Shown: positions 26,173-36,272 of the stretch, piece after piece
How positions within the stretch are numbered: the stretch's first letter is position 1
Layout of the letters: the number at the start of each line of letters is the position of its first letter
DNA from: Thalassolituus maritimus
GTDB lineage: Bacteria > Pseudomonadota > Gammaproteobacteria > Pseudomonadales > Oceanobacteraceae
Assembly (NCBI GenBank): GCA_913019975.1
Contig: CAJWBH010000008.1
Location: forward strand, 1 to 64,000
DNA: 64,000 nucleotides
Direction of reading: 5' to 3'
Program-made: the position numbers and the translations under genes
Notes under the pieces: generated by a model
The model's input: only the letters and a program-made list of their open reading frames with translations
Told to the model about the DNA's origin: nothing
Database searches by the model: none

Positions 26173-27882
26173 ATGAGCAAAACTCTCTCTGGTTTATCAA
26201 GACGTATTGTCGAGAAAGGGCTGATCGCTCAAGAAACTGCCTCAGAACTAGCTGAAAAGGCAAAAGAAGCGAAAATTTCATTCATTACTCAAGCGGTAAC
26301 TTCTGGCGCGATCAACTCTAAAATAGTAGCCCTGATCGCATCTGAGGAATTTGGCCTTCCACTGCTAGACCTCGCTTCCTTTGATACGGAGCTAATCCCA
26401 CAAGATTTGATCGGCGCCAGCCTAATCGAAAAACACCGAATCATCCCATTATTTACAAGAGGTAACCGCCTATTTGTAGGTCAGAGCGATCCTTCTCATA
26501 TACTTGGCATTGATGAAGTTAAATTCAGCACGGGAATGGCAGTTGAAGCTATAGTAGTAGAGGAAGATAAACTCGCTGTAACACTCGATAAAATTGTCAA
26601 TGCCTCTGATAACAGCTTGGAAGAAGCATTTGGAGACCTGGATGGTACCCTAGACGAAGTAGACCTTGAGGATCCTGAAGCCAAAGCGAAAGAACAGGAA
26701 ACAGATGTTACACCGGGCGATGATGCTCCTATTGTTCGTTTCGTAAATAAAATGCTGTTGGATGCCGTGCGTATTGGTGCATCCGATATTCATTTTGAAC
26801 CTTATGAGAAAAGATATCGCATTCGCTACCGCACAGATGGTGTGCTAAAGGAAGTTTCCCAACCACCGATTAACTTAGCAGGTAAGATCGCCGCTCGCCT
26901 GAAAGTAATGTCGCAGATGGATATCTCTGAACGACGCATTCCTCAGGATGGTCGTATTAAGATGAAGATATCTAAAAATAAAGCCATCGATTTTCGTGTT
27001 AATACGCTTCCTACCCTCTGGGGCGAGAAGATTGTATTGCGTATCCTCGATCCCTCGTCTGCGAAACTGGGGATCGATGCCCTAGGCTATGAAGAAGACC
27101 AAAAGCAGCTCTACCTTGAAGCTCTATCAAACCCTCAGGGTATGATTCTGGTAACAGGCCCGACGGGATCCGGTAAAACAGTTTCCCTCTATACAGGACT
27201 GAATATTCTCAACGTAGAAGGTACAAACATTTCTACAGCTGAGGACCCGGTAGAGATCAATCTTGAGGGCATTAACCAGGTCAACGTGAATAATAAGGTA
27301 GGCCTCGATTTTGCCTCGGCACTGCGCTCATTCCTGCGCCAGGATCCGGATGTTGTCATGGTGGGTGAGATTCGGGATCTTGAAACCGCTCAGATTGCGA
27401 TTAAAGCGGCCCAAACAGGCCACCTTGTTTTATCCACACTGCACACCAACAGCGCGGCAGAAACACTCACGCGACTTGCTAACATGGGAGTTCCCGCATT
27501 TAATATTGCCACCTCTGTTTCCTTGATTATTGCTCAGCGTCTCGCACGTCGCTTGTGCTCCAGTTGCAAAACTCCTGCAGAGATTCCGCCTGAGACCCTG
27601 CAAGAAGAGGGGTTTACTGAAGAGCAAATTTCTCACGGAGACTTCTTCTCACCGGTGGGCTGCCCCCACTGCAATGGTGGATACAAGGGCCGAGTGGGCA
27701 TCTATGAAGTCGTAAAGGTTACAGATGCGGTCTCGCGTATTATTATGTCTGGCGGGAATTCAATTGAAATATCTGATGCGGCACGCCGAGAAGGGTTTGC
27801 AAACCTTAGAACTTCAGCGCTTAAAAAAGTAGCTATGGGTACAACAAGCCTCGAAGAAGCAAACCGAGTGACCATGGATTAA
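26173..27882 (+). CDS. pilB: Type IV pilus assembly ATPase
   Basis: PilB powers pilus extension at the inner membrane. An N-terminal MshEN/GspE-N domain (about 1-150) is followed by the secretion ATPase core: Walker A GPTGSGKT, Walker B DPDVVMVGEIRDLETA and the His box TGHLVLSTLHTN. A tetracysteine zinc motif (CSSCK ... CPHCNGG) lies near the C-terminus. The 569 aa are the usual length. Codon use is AT-richer than that of pilD and coaE. Confidence 0.97.
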   Translation: MSKTLSGLSRRIVEKGLIAQETASELAEKAKEAKISFITQAVTSGAINSKIVALIASEEFGLPLLDLASFDTELIPQDLIGASLIEKHRIIPLFTRGNRLFVGQSDPSHILGIDEVKFSTGMAVEAIVVEEDKLAVTLDKIVNASDNSLEEAFGDLDGTLDEVDLEDPEAKAKEQETDVTPGDDAPIVRFVNKMLLDAVRIGASDIHFEPYEKRYRIRYRTDGVLKEVSQPPINLAGKIAARLKVMSQMDISERRIPQDGRIKMKISKNKAIDFRVNTLPTLWGEKIVLRILDPSSAKLGIDALGYEEDQKQLYLEALSNPQGMILVTGPTGSGKTVSLYTGLNILNVEGTNISTAEDPVEINLEGINQVNVNNKVGLDFASALRSFLRQDPDVVMVGEIRDLETAQIAIKAAQTGHLVLSTLHTNSAAETLTRLANMGVPAFNIATSVSLIIAQRLARRLCSSCKTPAEIPPETLQEEGFTEEQISHGDFFSPVGCPHCNGGYKGRVGIYEVVKVTDAVSRIIMSGGNSIEISDAARREGFANLRTSALKKVAMGTTSLEEANRVTMD

Positions 27883-27922
27883 CCTTCTATCGGGAAGGTC
27901 AGTGCAAAAGAGTTAAAAAACA

Positions 27923-29155
27923 ATGGCAAAACAAGAAAAAACAAGCACTTTCGCCTGGGAAGGCGTTAATCGCCGCGGGCAGTCTGTAAAAGGTGAGATA
28001 ATCGCTTTGAGTTCAGCATACGCAAAAGCTCAGCTTCGCAAGCAAGGTATCGAGCCGCGTAAAGTTAGAAAAGCAGCAGAGCCACTTTTCGGTATAGGTG
28101 GCCCTGGGGCAGGTAAAAAGGTTAAGCCAGCAGATATAACATTTTTTACGCGACAAATGGCTACGATGGTTAAATCGGGCGTTCCGCTTGTTCAAGCCTT
28201 CGATATCGTCAGTGACGGCGTAGATAACCAGAAGATGAAGAATATCATCAGTGATGTCAGGGATTCAGTTTCTTCTGGTAATGACTTTGCCGCAGCTCTA
28301 AGGAAGTATCCAGAGCACTTTGACGACCTTACATGTAACTTGATTGAGTCCGGCGAGCAGGCAGGTACACTGCAGACGATGCTAGAGAAGGTTGCAATAT
28401 ACAAGGAAAAAACGGAAGCGCTCAAGGCAAAGATCAAGAAAGCCCTGATGTACCCAGCAATTACTCTATCGGTAGCTTTTGGGGTCACACTTATTCTATT
28501 GATTAAAGTAGTGCCGTCATTTCAGGATATGTTCAATAACTTTGGTGCAGACCTCCCAGCCCCAACTCAGATGGTAGTCTCAATCTCAGAAGTAACCCAA
28601 GATTACTATCTGTATATATTATCAGCATTGGTCATTATTGGTGTCGTTTTCGTACAAAGCTTGCGTCGCTCAAAGCATTTCAGAGACCGCTTCGAAGCAT
28701 TCCTTCTAGGCGTACCAGTATTTGGTGATTTGATTCAGAAAGCTGCGATAGCTCGATATTCAAGGGTTTTATCGACCACCTTCGCGGCCGGGGTTCCCCT
28801 CGTTGATGCTCTCGACTCTGTTGCCGGCGCGGTAGGTAACTCCGTGTATAGAGATGCAGTACACAAGGTTAAAGACGAGGTCGCGTCCGGGCAGCAAATG
28901 CATCTAGCGATGCGCTCCACTAAAGTATTTCCAAATATGGTCGTTCAGATGGCGAGTATAGGTGAAGAGTCAGGTGCGCTTGACGATATGCTTTCGAAAG
29001 CTGCCGATTACTACGAAGAGGAAGTAGATAACGCTGTCGACAACCTCACTGCCATGATTGAGCCGGCAATGATGATCTTCCTTGGTGTCGTTATTGGTGG
29101 TTTGATTGTAGCTATGTACTTACCAATCTTTGAGATGGGCAGCGTCATCGGATGA
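27923..29155 (+). CDS. pilC: Type IV pilus inner-membrane platform protein
   Basis: PilC is the membrane platform on which PilB works. It has two T2SS-F domains (roughly 70-195 and 275-395): FFTRQMATMVKSGVPLVQAF in the first, YSRVLSTTFAAGVPLVDAL in the second. Three membrane segments are near 175, 225 and 380. The 410 aa are normal. It overlaps the pilD start by four bases. Confidence 0.97.
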   Translation: MAKQEKTSTFAWEGVNRRGQSVKGEIIALSSAYAKAQLRKQGIEPRKVRKAAEPLFGIGGPGAGKKVKPADITFFTRQMATMVKSGVPLVQAFDIVSDGVDNQKMKNIISDVRDSVSSGNDFAAALRKYPEHFDDLTCNLIESGEQAGTLQTMLEKVAIYKEKTEALKAKIKKALMYPAITLSVAFGVTLILLIKVVPSFQDMFNNFGADLPAPTQMVVSISEVTQDYYLYILSALVIIGVVFVQSLRRSKHFRDRFEAFLLGVPVFGDLIQKAAIARYSRVLSTTFAAGVPLVDALDSVAGAVGNSVYRDAVHKVKDEVASGQQMHLAMRSTKVFPNMVVQMASIGEESGALDDMLSKAADYYEEEVDNAVDNLTAMIEPAMMIFLGVVIGGLIVAMYLPIFEMGSVIG

Positions 29156-30033
29156 TGTCTGTCCTCGAATACTTATCAGGGAGCTTTGATGCTCTACTAT
29201 TAGCAGTTCTAACTCTATCACTTCTTATCGGCAGTTTCCTGAACGTCGTGATTCTGCGTATGCCGATCATGATGTTCAGAGGCTGGAAGCAAGAATGCCA
29301 GGGGATGGAAGGTGAACTTCCGGACCACCCGGCCATTAACGACCTGAGCAAACCCTATAACCTCGTTACCCCAGCTTCGCACTGCCCTTCTTGTTCAGCA
29401 CCGGTTAAACCGTGGATGAATATCCCGGTGATCAGCTGGATTTTCCTTCGTGGTAAATGTGCGTCATGTGGCACTCGGATTGGTCTGCGTTATCCCTTGG
29501 TCGAGATAGCTACGGCGTTAATGAGCGGCCTCTTACTGCTCAAGTTTGAATGGGGTTGGCCACTACTGGCGATGCTGGTGTTCACCTGGCTTCTGATTAC
29601 GATGTCGGTTATCGATATTGATCATAAGATCCTGCCGGACACATTAACACTCGGCTTGCTCTGGCTCGGCCTTCTGCTGAATACCCAGGGAATGTTTACT
29701 GACCTTCAGTCGGCTGTTCTTGGGGCGGCACTGGGCTATGGTGTGCTTTGGGGATTCTTCTGGGTCTTCAAATTGCTCACGGGCAAAGATGGTATGGGCT
29801 ACGGTGACTTCAAGCTTCTCGCCGCACTTGGCGCGTGGTTCGGCTTTCAGTCGCTGTTGACCATTATCATTATGTCGAGCGTTGTCGGTGCCGTCGTTGG
29901 TATCGCAGGCGTGATTGTACTTGGACGTGATCGTCAGGTTCCCATTCCTTTCGGCCCCTATCTCGCTATGGCAGGTTGGATCGTAGCCATGTGGGGTAAT
30001 GAAATCACGCAGTGGTACTTCTCGGTCATATAA
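29152..30033 (+). CDS. pilD: Prepilin peptidase / N-methyltransferase
   Basis: PilD cleaves prepilin leaders and methylates the new N-terminus. The cytoplasmic zinc motif has two CxxC pairs (CPSCSAPV, CASCG), and the aspartyl-protease aspartates are in DIDHKILPD and GMGYGDFKLLAALGAW. Membrane segments surround these. The 293 aa are normal. Start overlaps pilC with ATGATG; either ATG (29152 or 29155) is possible. Confidence 0.96.
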   Translation: MMSVLEYLSGSFDALLLAVLTLSLLIGSFLNVVILRMPIMMFRGWKQECQGMEGELPDHPAINDLSKPYNLVTPASHCPSCSAPVKPWMNIPVISWIFLRGKCASCGTRIGLRYPLVEIATALMSGLLLLKFEWGWPLLAMLVFTWLLITMSVIDIDHKILPDTLTLGLLWLGLLLNTQGMFTDLQSAVLGAALGYGVLWGFFWVFKLLTGKDGMGYGDFKLLAALGAWFGFQSLLTIIIMSSVVGAVVGIAGVIVLGRDRQVPIPFGPYLAMAGWIVAMWGNEITQWYFSVI

Positions 30034-30149
30034 GCGGCTCTTCGAATAGCTCTTACGGGGTGCCGTTGCAAGTCGCTTTTACAGGTCGAAGGTTCAGGCC
30101 TGTTCGTTCTTTTCTTTTTAGTATTTTTTGAAGCAGGCTCTCAATCAGT

Positions 30150-30740
30150 ATGTTTATTCTCGGCCTTACCGGCGGCATAGGCAGTGGTAAAAGCGCTGCC
30201 AGCGCGTATTTCAGAAACCAGGGGATTGTCGTCGTCGACGCCGATATTGTCGCCCGTGAAGTGGTTGAGCCAGGCCAACCTGCCTTGCTCGCCATCAAAC
30301 AGCGATATGGGTCTGAAGCCCTTCATGATGATGGTACGCTTAACCGTGCCTGGCTACGCGCAAAAGTCTTTGCAGAACCTGATGAACGCAAATGGCTGGA
30401 GAGCCAGACCCACCCGCGAATACGGGATAGCATTATTGCGCAATTAAAAGCAGCGACTTCCCCCTACGCCATTCTGGAATCTCCACTTTTGTTTGAGAGC
30501 GGTCAGAGCGAGCTGGTCGCCCGCACCCTGGTGATCGATGTTCCAGAAGAGATTCAGGTTGAAAGAGCCTCTTCACGTGATGGCAACGAGGAAGAACAGA
30601 TTCGCCGTATTATTGCAGCACAGATACCTCGCTCAGAGCGGTTGCAGAGAGCAGACGATGCGGTGGATAATTCAGGCAATCTTGAAGCCCTGTACAGTCA
30701 GCTTGAACCGCTTCATCAGTCGTACCTGCAATTAACCTGA
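30150..30740 (+). CDS. coaE: Dephospho-CoA kinase
   Basis: CoaE performs the last step of coenzyme A synthesis. The P-loop [12 protein letters not shown] is at 5-16, DADIVAREV follows, and HPRIRDSI and ESPLLFESG complete the substrate site. The 196 aa are standard. It follows pilD and precedes yacG by one base, the usual gammaproteobacterial order. Confidence 0.95.
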   Translation: MFILGLTGGIGSGKSAASAYFRNQGIVVVDADIVAREVVEPGQPALLAIKQRYGSEALHDDGTLNRAWLRAKVFAEPDERKWLESQTHPRIRDSIIAQLKAATSPYAILESPLLFESGQSELVARTLVIDVPEEIQVERASSRDGNEEEQIRRIIAAQIPRSERLQRADDAVDNSGNLEALYSQLEPLHQSYLQLT

Positions 30741-30741
30741 G

Positions 30742-30975
30742 GTGTTCGTGGAAGTTAAGTGTCCAACGTGCGAAAAAACGGTCCAATGGACCCCAGAAGA
30801 GAAGTACCGCCCTTTTTGCAGTGAGCGCTGCAAGCTGATCGACCTTGGCGAGTGGGCAAGCGAGGGACACGCGATTCCAGGGAAACCCATGACTGATGAG
30901 CTTATGTCTGGTGATATCTCAGACGACATGTTTGCCGCCGACGAAACCCTGAGTGACCACCTTAAACGTCATTGA
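30742..30975 (+). CDS. yacG: DNA gyrase inhibitor YacG
   Basis: A 77-residue zinc protein with CPTC and CSERC (four cysteines), then [10 protein letters not shown], which matches YacG. YacG binds GyrB and blocks DNA binding. Two GTG starts are possible, at 30742 and 30748; the second gives [10 protein letters not shown], closer to known homologues. The acidic tail (SDDMFAADE) is typical. Confidence 0.9.
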   Translation: MFVEVKCPTCEKTVQWTPEEKYRPFCSERCKLIDLGEWASEGHAIPGKPMTDELMSGDISDDMFAADETLSDHLKRH

Positions 30976-30991
30976 TAGGTGATTGAAGAAG

Positions 30992-31013
30992 GGTTGATCC
31001 GAGCGGATCAACC
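30992..31013. repeat. Hairpin between yacG and the convergent receiver-like gene
   Basis: GGTTGATCC-GAGC-GGATCAACC is a perfect 9-bp stem between convergent genes; it includes the stop codon of the minus-strand gene. No T-run follows on either strand. It may limit read-through from both sides. Confidence 0.5.
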
Positions 31014-32183
31014 GCTCGCCGGTATCTTTTCGACCAGAGCCATTAATTCCTCGGTCTTCACTTTATCTGAAGCGAAAACCCGGCCGACTTCGGTGAGGTA
31101 GCCTGTCAGACTCTTGTCCATCTTCAGGCCCTCGTTGAAAACCCGGTTGGTCTCGAGGATCCCCTTCTCAAGAACCTTCTGAATTACCCGCTCCTGTTGC
31201 TCGTCCATGCCCAGGAACTGGATTTCCTGCTCAATGCCATCGGCAATGTCTTCCACCGCATCGGCAATGCGAACCATAACATCGTGATACCCTTTGTCGA
31301 TGCCTTCCATAATGCTGGTCATCCGTGAGGTCAGCTTAACTACAAGCTGACTTTCGAGTTTCAGCGACTCAACATTATCCAAAGCGCCGACTCTGGCATC
31401 CAAACCCTGTAGCAGTGAAAAGACATTGTCCTTGATCGCACCGTATTTATTCGGGTCATCTACTGGCATGTTCCTGACCAGTAAGGAAACACGCCCGTAA
31501 TTCATTATGGAGCGCTTCCCGAAGTCGACATAGCGTCCCATCTCACTGCATTCCCGCAGTAAGGTCGACTCCAGGTCCTTCGCCATCCCATTCGCTTCCA
31601 TGTTCTTTTCACCGAAACGACTGCGAATCTGCAGGGAACTACTGATATTGTAACTTTTGAGTGCCTGAAACAGTCGCATCCCCGCCTGATCGAGGTTCTC
31701 ACATTGATTGATATCCAGCAGAAACTGAATATTTACTCCCAGATCAGAGGTGTCTGACATGGCAATAAAGGCCATCTCATTAGCCTTATCCAGCTGCTGT
31801 TTTAACTGCTCGTTAGCGATGCGGTTAAAGATGGCTTTCATCAGGCGAACCTGTAACTCTGCGCCGTTACCAAACTGGATATGATCATCACAACCGGCAT
31901 CATAGAAACCCAGCCGGGAATCCAGATCGCGCTCTTCTGTTGCCAGTACAACCACGGGTAATGGTGAAATTACCGGGTGATGTTTGAGTGCCCGAACCTG
32001 TGCCTGAGCGCCTGTTCCGTCAGCCTCTTTGTCAAGCACGATAGCAAGCTTGTATTCTTCGAGGTCAGGCAGGTGAAATGTTTCCTGCGCAGTCGCAACA
32101 GCCAACAGCGAGAACTGATTTCCGAGGTTTTCCCCGAGCTTTTTTATATCGTTGCAGCCAACAACGAGGACCTTGTATTCCAT
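31008..32183 (-). CDS. Response-regulator-like protein with degenerate receiver domain
   Basis: Residues 1-120 have the fold pattern of a receiver domain (MEYKVLVVGCND, YKLAIVLD with Asp51, LPVVVLAT, YDAGCDDHI). The usual double acidic pocket is reduced to CND and the conserved lysine is missing, so phosphorylation is doubtful. The remaining 270 residues are largely helical and match no family I know. It is a single gene, convergent to yacG. It might bind partner proteins in a signalling cluster, but the function is unknown. Confidence 0.65.
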   Translation of the reverse strand: MEYKVLVVGCNDIKKLGENLGNQFSLLAVATAQETFHLPDLEEYKLAIVLDKEADGTGAQAQVRALKHHPVISPLPVVVLATEERDLDSRLGFYDAGCDDHIQFGNGAELQVRLMKAIFNRIANEQLKQQLDKANEMAFIAMSDTSDLGVNIQFLLDINQCENLDQAGMRLFQALKSYNISSSLQIRSRFGEKNMEANGMAKDLESTLLRECSEMGRYVDFGKRSIMNYGRVSLLVRNMPVDDPNKYGAIKDNVFSLLQGLDARVGALDNVESLKLESQLVVKLTSRMTSIMEGIDKGYHDVMVRIADAVEDIADGIEQEIQFLGMDEQQERVIQKVLEKGILETNRVFNEGLKMDKSLTGYLTEVGRVFASDKVKTEELMALVEKIPASG

Positions 32184-32382
32184 AGGCGTTAAGGCATCTA
32201 GTGAGACGTATTACAAGGTTTAGTCCAGTTAACGCAAATTTACCAACGCGATTCACGATTGGATTACAAAAGCTATCCTATTGATATCTATATCAAATTA
32301 ATAGTTACATTCGCTGTTAGGCGTATTCAGAAAATCCAAGCCACTATCAAGCACACCGAAAGGCTGGAGATAGTGTCAGAAA

Positions 32383-34947
32383 TCAGATTAACATCAGCTC
32401 TTTGGCTTTATGAATCGCCTGAGTCCGGCTAGCAGTGCCAAGTTTCACGTTTATCTTACGAGCATGTGTTTTCACGGTATGCAGCGAAATGTAGAGCTGA
32501 TCTGCAATCGCTTGATTCGACAATCCCTGAGCCATAAGGTTGAGGACATCACGCTCGCGCTCACTGAGCGCAGACCCTGGCTCATGAGCCGGATTCAGTT
32601 CTACCTTTGGCAAATCAAGAAAAGCCACCAGCCCGGGCAGCCAGCTTTGTAATTGCTGGTTTACGCCTTCTGCACGAAATGTCTTCTTCACAACGTCGAT
32701 CTGGCGCATGGCTTCAGCCGGTTGTTGCAGCGTCATCAAGGCCCCAGCGCGAATCATGCGGATAAACACAGACATAAAACCGTCCGGAGTATGACGCAAC
32801 CAGCGATCAGTCAGCTCCAGGCATACCTCTGGGCGCCCAGCCATCAGGTGAAGTCTTGAGAGCGTCAAGGTGCTGAACCCCGGTAGCAACGCGCTGTATT
32901 CACAACGCGCAACGCCCGCACTGTCAGCATCCGCCAGTAACGCCTCAAGGCAATCATGAGCCCGGCGGAATTTTTTCTGTGAGATCCAGATATTCGAACG
33001 CACTGTATGCAACCAGGCATACGCAACAAAATCGACTTGCTGTTCCTGTAAGCGACGCTCGCCATCATCAAGAACATTCAGAGCCAGGGAGTACTGCCCC
33101 TGCCCCATCAGATTAAGCGCCCGGATTGCATACCCATAGGCTGCTGCCGGGTCAGAACGCTCTTCACATAGCAGCAATGCCTGAGTAAGAGCGGTATCCG
33201 TTGGCTCATCACTGTAACCCGTAATCCAGCCAACGGTTGCTTTCAGTATCTGCAGCCTCGCATACGCCAGACTGTTACCGCCATGCGGACTTGCTTCCAA
33301 CACCTCATGGCCCTGAGTCAGAACAGATAAGCAGCGCGACGCGTGACCGCGGTTAAACTCAATACGCGCATGATCCAGATGTGCCATACCCTCGAGTGCA
33401 CTCTGGCGGGATTTACGGGCGATATCGAGTGCAAAACGATTCCAGATACGTGAGCCATCAAGATCCCTATGCGCCAGCGATACCAGAGCCAGCATAGAGG
33501 CGGTAAGAAATCTCAGACTAAAACGTTCCGCGGGTAACATCTCCAGCGCCTGACGGCATTGCCGTTCCGCCCGGGTTAACTCGCCTCGCGAACCTGCCAT
33601 GTACCCTTTCAAAGCAATCAGGCCAGCTTCATCTATGCCCGGAATCAGTGACAGACGCTCGATCAAGCTCTGAGCAGCATCCAGTCGGTTCGTCAAAAGG
33701 TGCGTCCAGCACGCAATCTGCATCAGATCGGGAGACGTGTATAGCTGGTCTTCGTTCAGTTGATCAAACCAGACAGTAAGCCCTTGGGTATCCAGACTAG
33801 CGAGGATACTGTCAGACTGTTGCGCCATCCAACCGGCGTCGATCGCATCATGATCGGACTGCCCAGCATGAAATAACGCTGCAATCGCATCGTTACGATC
33901 CCGAAACCAGTTAAACGCGCGCAGGTGAATATCTCTTCGCCAATCGGCTGGGCGTAGCCGCGATAGACACTGGGCTACAATCGGATCCATTCTGAACCAC
34001 TCAGGACGGCCGGGAACCTCCTGTAAGTACAGACCCAGCGCCAGTAATCCCTGCATATCACCCGCTGCATAAAGGTCAGGAGCGACAGCTTTAACCAGAT
34101 CATCATGAAAGGTGCCAAGCACTGCACATAAACACATGAGATCCCTCAGCGGCACAGCCAGATTTGGGATGACTTCGCCACGAAGATAATCAGACACCTC
34201 ATACAGACCCAGATCACTGCTCCAGCGCTCTGGCATGCCAGCACAACGCCAGGCCATGAGCCAGAGAGCCAGGCCCGCAGGCCAACCCTGCATTTTTCGC
34301 AATAACGACGGCACCTCCGCCGAGGGAAGAGTCAGTTGTTGACACTCTAACAGCGCGTTGAATTCAGATATCGAGAAGCTGAGTTGTTGAGTGGTGAGCC
34401 AGGCAATATCAGGCAATAATCCAATACTGCCGCGGGCAAACGGTAAATGACGTCCGCTGAATACGAGTTTCAGGTTCGCTGGTCGATACCGTAAAAGGAG
34501 AGTCGTAATCGCCCGGCTTTCTTCAAAATCGAGATATTCGACGTTGTCGATGATAAATACATACTGAGTGTCTTGCTGTCGCACATGCTCCAGCAAAGTT
34601 GCCACCGCTTCCATGTCGGAAAGTGACGACGAAACACCGCTACTGGTCAGGCCCAGCTCTTTCTCACACGCTCGGACCATCAACCGCGACGACTCGTCAA
34701 AACGGTCACACTGATAATATACGACCGTGTGGTCCATCTGCAGTAAAGAGATAGACGAGGATATCACCGACGTTTTCCCATAGCCCGCCGGCGCCAATAG
34801 CATTGCCACAGGCGAAGATGCCAAGGCCGCCATGAGAATATCAGAACGGTCGATATGGCTGGCAGGCACCTCAGGACGGGTTGTCTTAACCGCGATAACG
34901 CGCGCCTCTACATCGCTTTCGTTATTGCTGGCGGGGTGTACAAACAC
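32383..34947 (-). CDS. MalT-like LuxR-family transcriptional regulator (LAL type)
   Basis: The 854-residue protein has an N-terminal NTPase with Walker A (APAGYGKTS, about 53-61) and a Walker B-like VFIIDNVEYL, a long TPR-like helical middle, and a C-terminal LuxR HTH (LSERERDVLNLMAQGLSNQAIADQL, about 785-845). MalT-type regulators are ATP-dependent activators responding to a small ligand. No obvious target operon adjoins it; the nearest minus-strand genes are the FMN/PepSY group upstream. Confidence 0.88.
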   Translation of the reverse strand: MFVHPASNNESDVEARVIAVKTTRPEVPASHIDRSDILMAALASSPVAMLLAPAGYGKTSVISSSISLLQMDHTVVYYQCDRFDESSRLMVRACEKELGLTSSGVSSSLSDMEAVATLLEHVRQQDTQYVFIIDNVEYLDFEESRAITTLLLRYRPANLKLVFSGRHLPFARGSIGLLPDIAWLTTQQLSFSISEFNALLECQQLTLPSAEVPSLLRKMQGWPAGLALWLMAWRCAGMPERWSSDLGLYEVSDYLRGEVIPNLAVPLRDLMCLCAVLGTFHDDLVKAVAPDLYAAGDMQGLLALGLYLQEVPGRPEWFRMDPIVAQCLSRLRPADWRRDIHLRAFNWFRDRNDAIAALFHAGQSDHDAIDAGWMAQQSDSILASLDTQGLTVWFDQLNEDQLYTSPDLMQIACWTHLLTNRLDAAQSLIERLSLIPGIDEAGLIALKGYMAGSRGELTRAERQCRQALEMLPAERFSLRFLTASMLALVSLAHRDLDGSRIWNRFALDIARKSRQSALEGMAHLDHARIEFNRGHASRCLSVLTQGHEVLEASPHGGNSLAYARLQILKATVGWITGYSDEPTDTALTQALLLCEERSDPAAAYGYAIRALNLMGQGQYSLALNVLDDGERRLQEQQVDFVAYAWLHTVRSNIWISQKKFRRAHDCLEALLADADSAGVARCEYSALLPGFSTLTLSRLHLMAGRPEVCLELTDRWLRHTPDGFMSVFIRMIRAGALMTLQQPAEAMRQIDVVKKTFRAEGVNQQLQSWLPGLVAFLDLPKVELNPAHEPGSALSERERDVLNLMAQGLSNQAIADQLYISLHTVKTHARKINVKLGTASRTQAIHKAKELMLI

Positions 34948-35027
34948 AGTGTCAGAATCCGTGACGCAAAATTAGTTATTGGGGCCTATAGAAACAAATC
35001 GGACGAGCTGCGGCAACGTTGCTCTGG

Positions 35028-35753
35028 TTACCTTCTGTTACCAGGACGCGACCACCACATCCAGATACCGCTGAATGCCAGAAGAAGCATTGCAAAAGCG
35101 GCGGCATCGACTATCCATATCCCCCCACGACCAAACCAGCGCCCACTGTGCATATCCTGCATCACACGCTGCCAGCTAATGGACTGGTTGACGGAAGGAA
35201 GCACCTCATACGAGGCAATTCGGGCATGAGGCATAATTTCTTCAAGAGTGAGCGCATCAGTATTCAGCCTCTGCCAATGATCAGGCGATCCAGCAACCAG
35301 CTGCCCCTCTGAAATCGCCGGCCTGGCGTCGTCGGCCAGACTAAGAAAAGCAGGATCAAAAGACTCGATCAGCTGATAATCGCCCGTCAGCAAGTGCCAG
35401 CCAGAAAGGCAGCTGACGAGCACATAATCCAGAGCCTCTGCAGCCCCCGTCAATCGGTCACAATCTGCTATGACCTCCTCGTCTAGCATCAGCATGCCGT
35501 TAGCAGAGTACAGCAACCCGTAGCGGCCGCGGTAGCCAATGTTATCCGGCAATACCGACTGATATGGCCAGAGCAGGACACGGCTCTGAGGGTAATGATT
35601 GTCCAGCTCAAGTTGCCCAGTATGATTCAACGCAACACCGGTAATCACGAGAAGAATAAGTAGGATAGATACCAGCAGTCCCAGGCGGCGATGCCAGCGG
35701 TGCAGAAAAAAGCGGATTCTTCGTCTTAGCTGCGGTCTAAGGTTCGACTGCAT
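35028..35753 (-). CDS. PepSY-associated membrane protein
   Basis: A first membrane segment (LGLLVSILLILLVITGVALNHTG, about 23-45) is followed by a periplasmic region and a second segment near the C-terminus (AFAMLLLAFSGIWMWW), the pattern of PepSY_TM proteins. They pair with flavinylated FMN-binding domains in periplasmic electron transfer, such as iron or flavin reduction. It overlaps the FMN-binding gene upstream by 17 bases, which indicates one transcript. Confidence 0.8.
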   Translation of the reverse strand: MQSNLRPQLRRRIRFFLHRWHRRLGLLVSILLILLVITGVALNHTGQLELDNHYPQSRVLLWPYQSVLPDNIGYRGRYGLLYSANGMLMLDEEVIADCDRLTGAAEALDYVLVSCLSGWHLLTGDYQLIESFDPAFLSLADDARPAISEGQLVAGSPDHWQRLNTDALTLEEIMPHARIASYEVLPSVNQSISWQRVMQDMHSGRWFGRGGIWIVDAAAFAMLLLAFSGIWMWWSRPGNRR

Positions 35754-36261
35754 TATCCTCGTTCGCCCAGCGATCTAATAGAAGCGCCAGTTTAGCGACT
35801 TTCTTCATTGTGCGCACTGAATAGGTCGCACCTGATATGCCATCAATATGCTGAGAAAGATCTCCACTGTCTGTCAGTGAAATATCTTTATATTGGCGGG
35901 TGTACTGTGGAAGACGAATTTCGTCACCACGTACTTCTCTGAATACCATAACCTCTATACGCTCTATGCGCCCAGACGAGGTGACGATGCCGAAGGTAAT
36001 GGGCTTCTCTTTGCCGATCTCACTCAGCGTCCAGAGGTACCGCCCTCCAGCCGATAGATAGCGAAGCCGAGCCTGGCGAGGCGCGTCTCCTAGCAAAGCC
36101 TCAGCTTGCTGTCGGCGCTCTGGCGTCATCCAGAGCGCCGATTTTTCCGGTTCAGACTCGCTGAATACTTCAGCACTGATCTGCGCTGGCGTGTAATACG
36201 TTGTTCCGGCCGACACCGGCAAACCTATTATTAGCAAGAAAGTAAAAAGCGAGCGTAACAA
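35737..36261 (-). CDS. Periplasmic FMN-binding domain protein (flavinylation target)
   Basis: After a signal peptide (MLRSLFTFLLIIGLPVSAG) the protein has an FMN-binding domain with DGISGATYS near the C-terminus, which matches the motif whose threonine receives FMN from ApbE. It should be a periplasmic one-electron carrier working with the PepSY protein. The start is TTG at 36261, with GAGGT about nine bases before it; no ATG fits. It follows the porin remnant by 11 bases. Confidence 0.8.
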   Translation of the reverse strand: MLRSLFTFLLIIGLPVSAGTTYYTPAQISAEVFSESEPEKSALWMTPERRQQAEALLGDAPRQARLRYLSAGGRYLWTLSEIGKEKPITFGIVTSSGRIERIEVMVFREVRGDEIRLPQYTRQYKDISLTDSGDLSQHIDGISGATYSVRTMKKVAKLALLLDRWANEDNAVEP

Positions 36262-36272
36262 ACCGGTCTACC

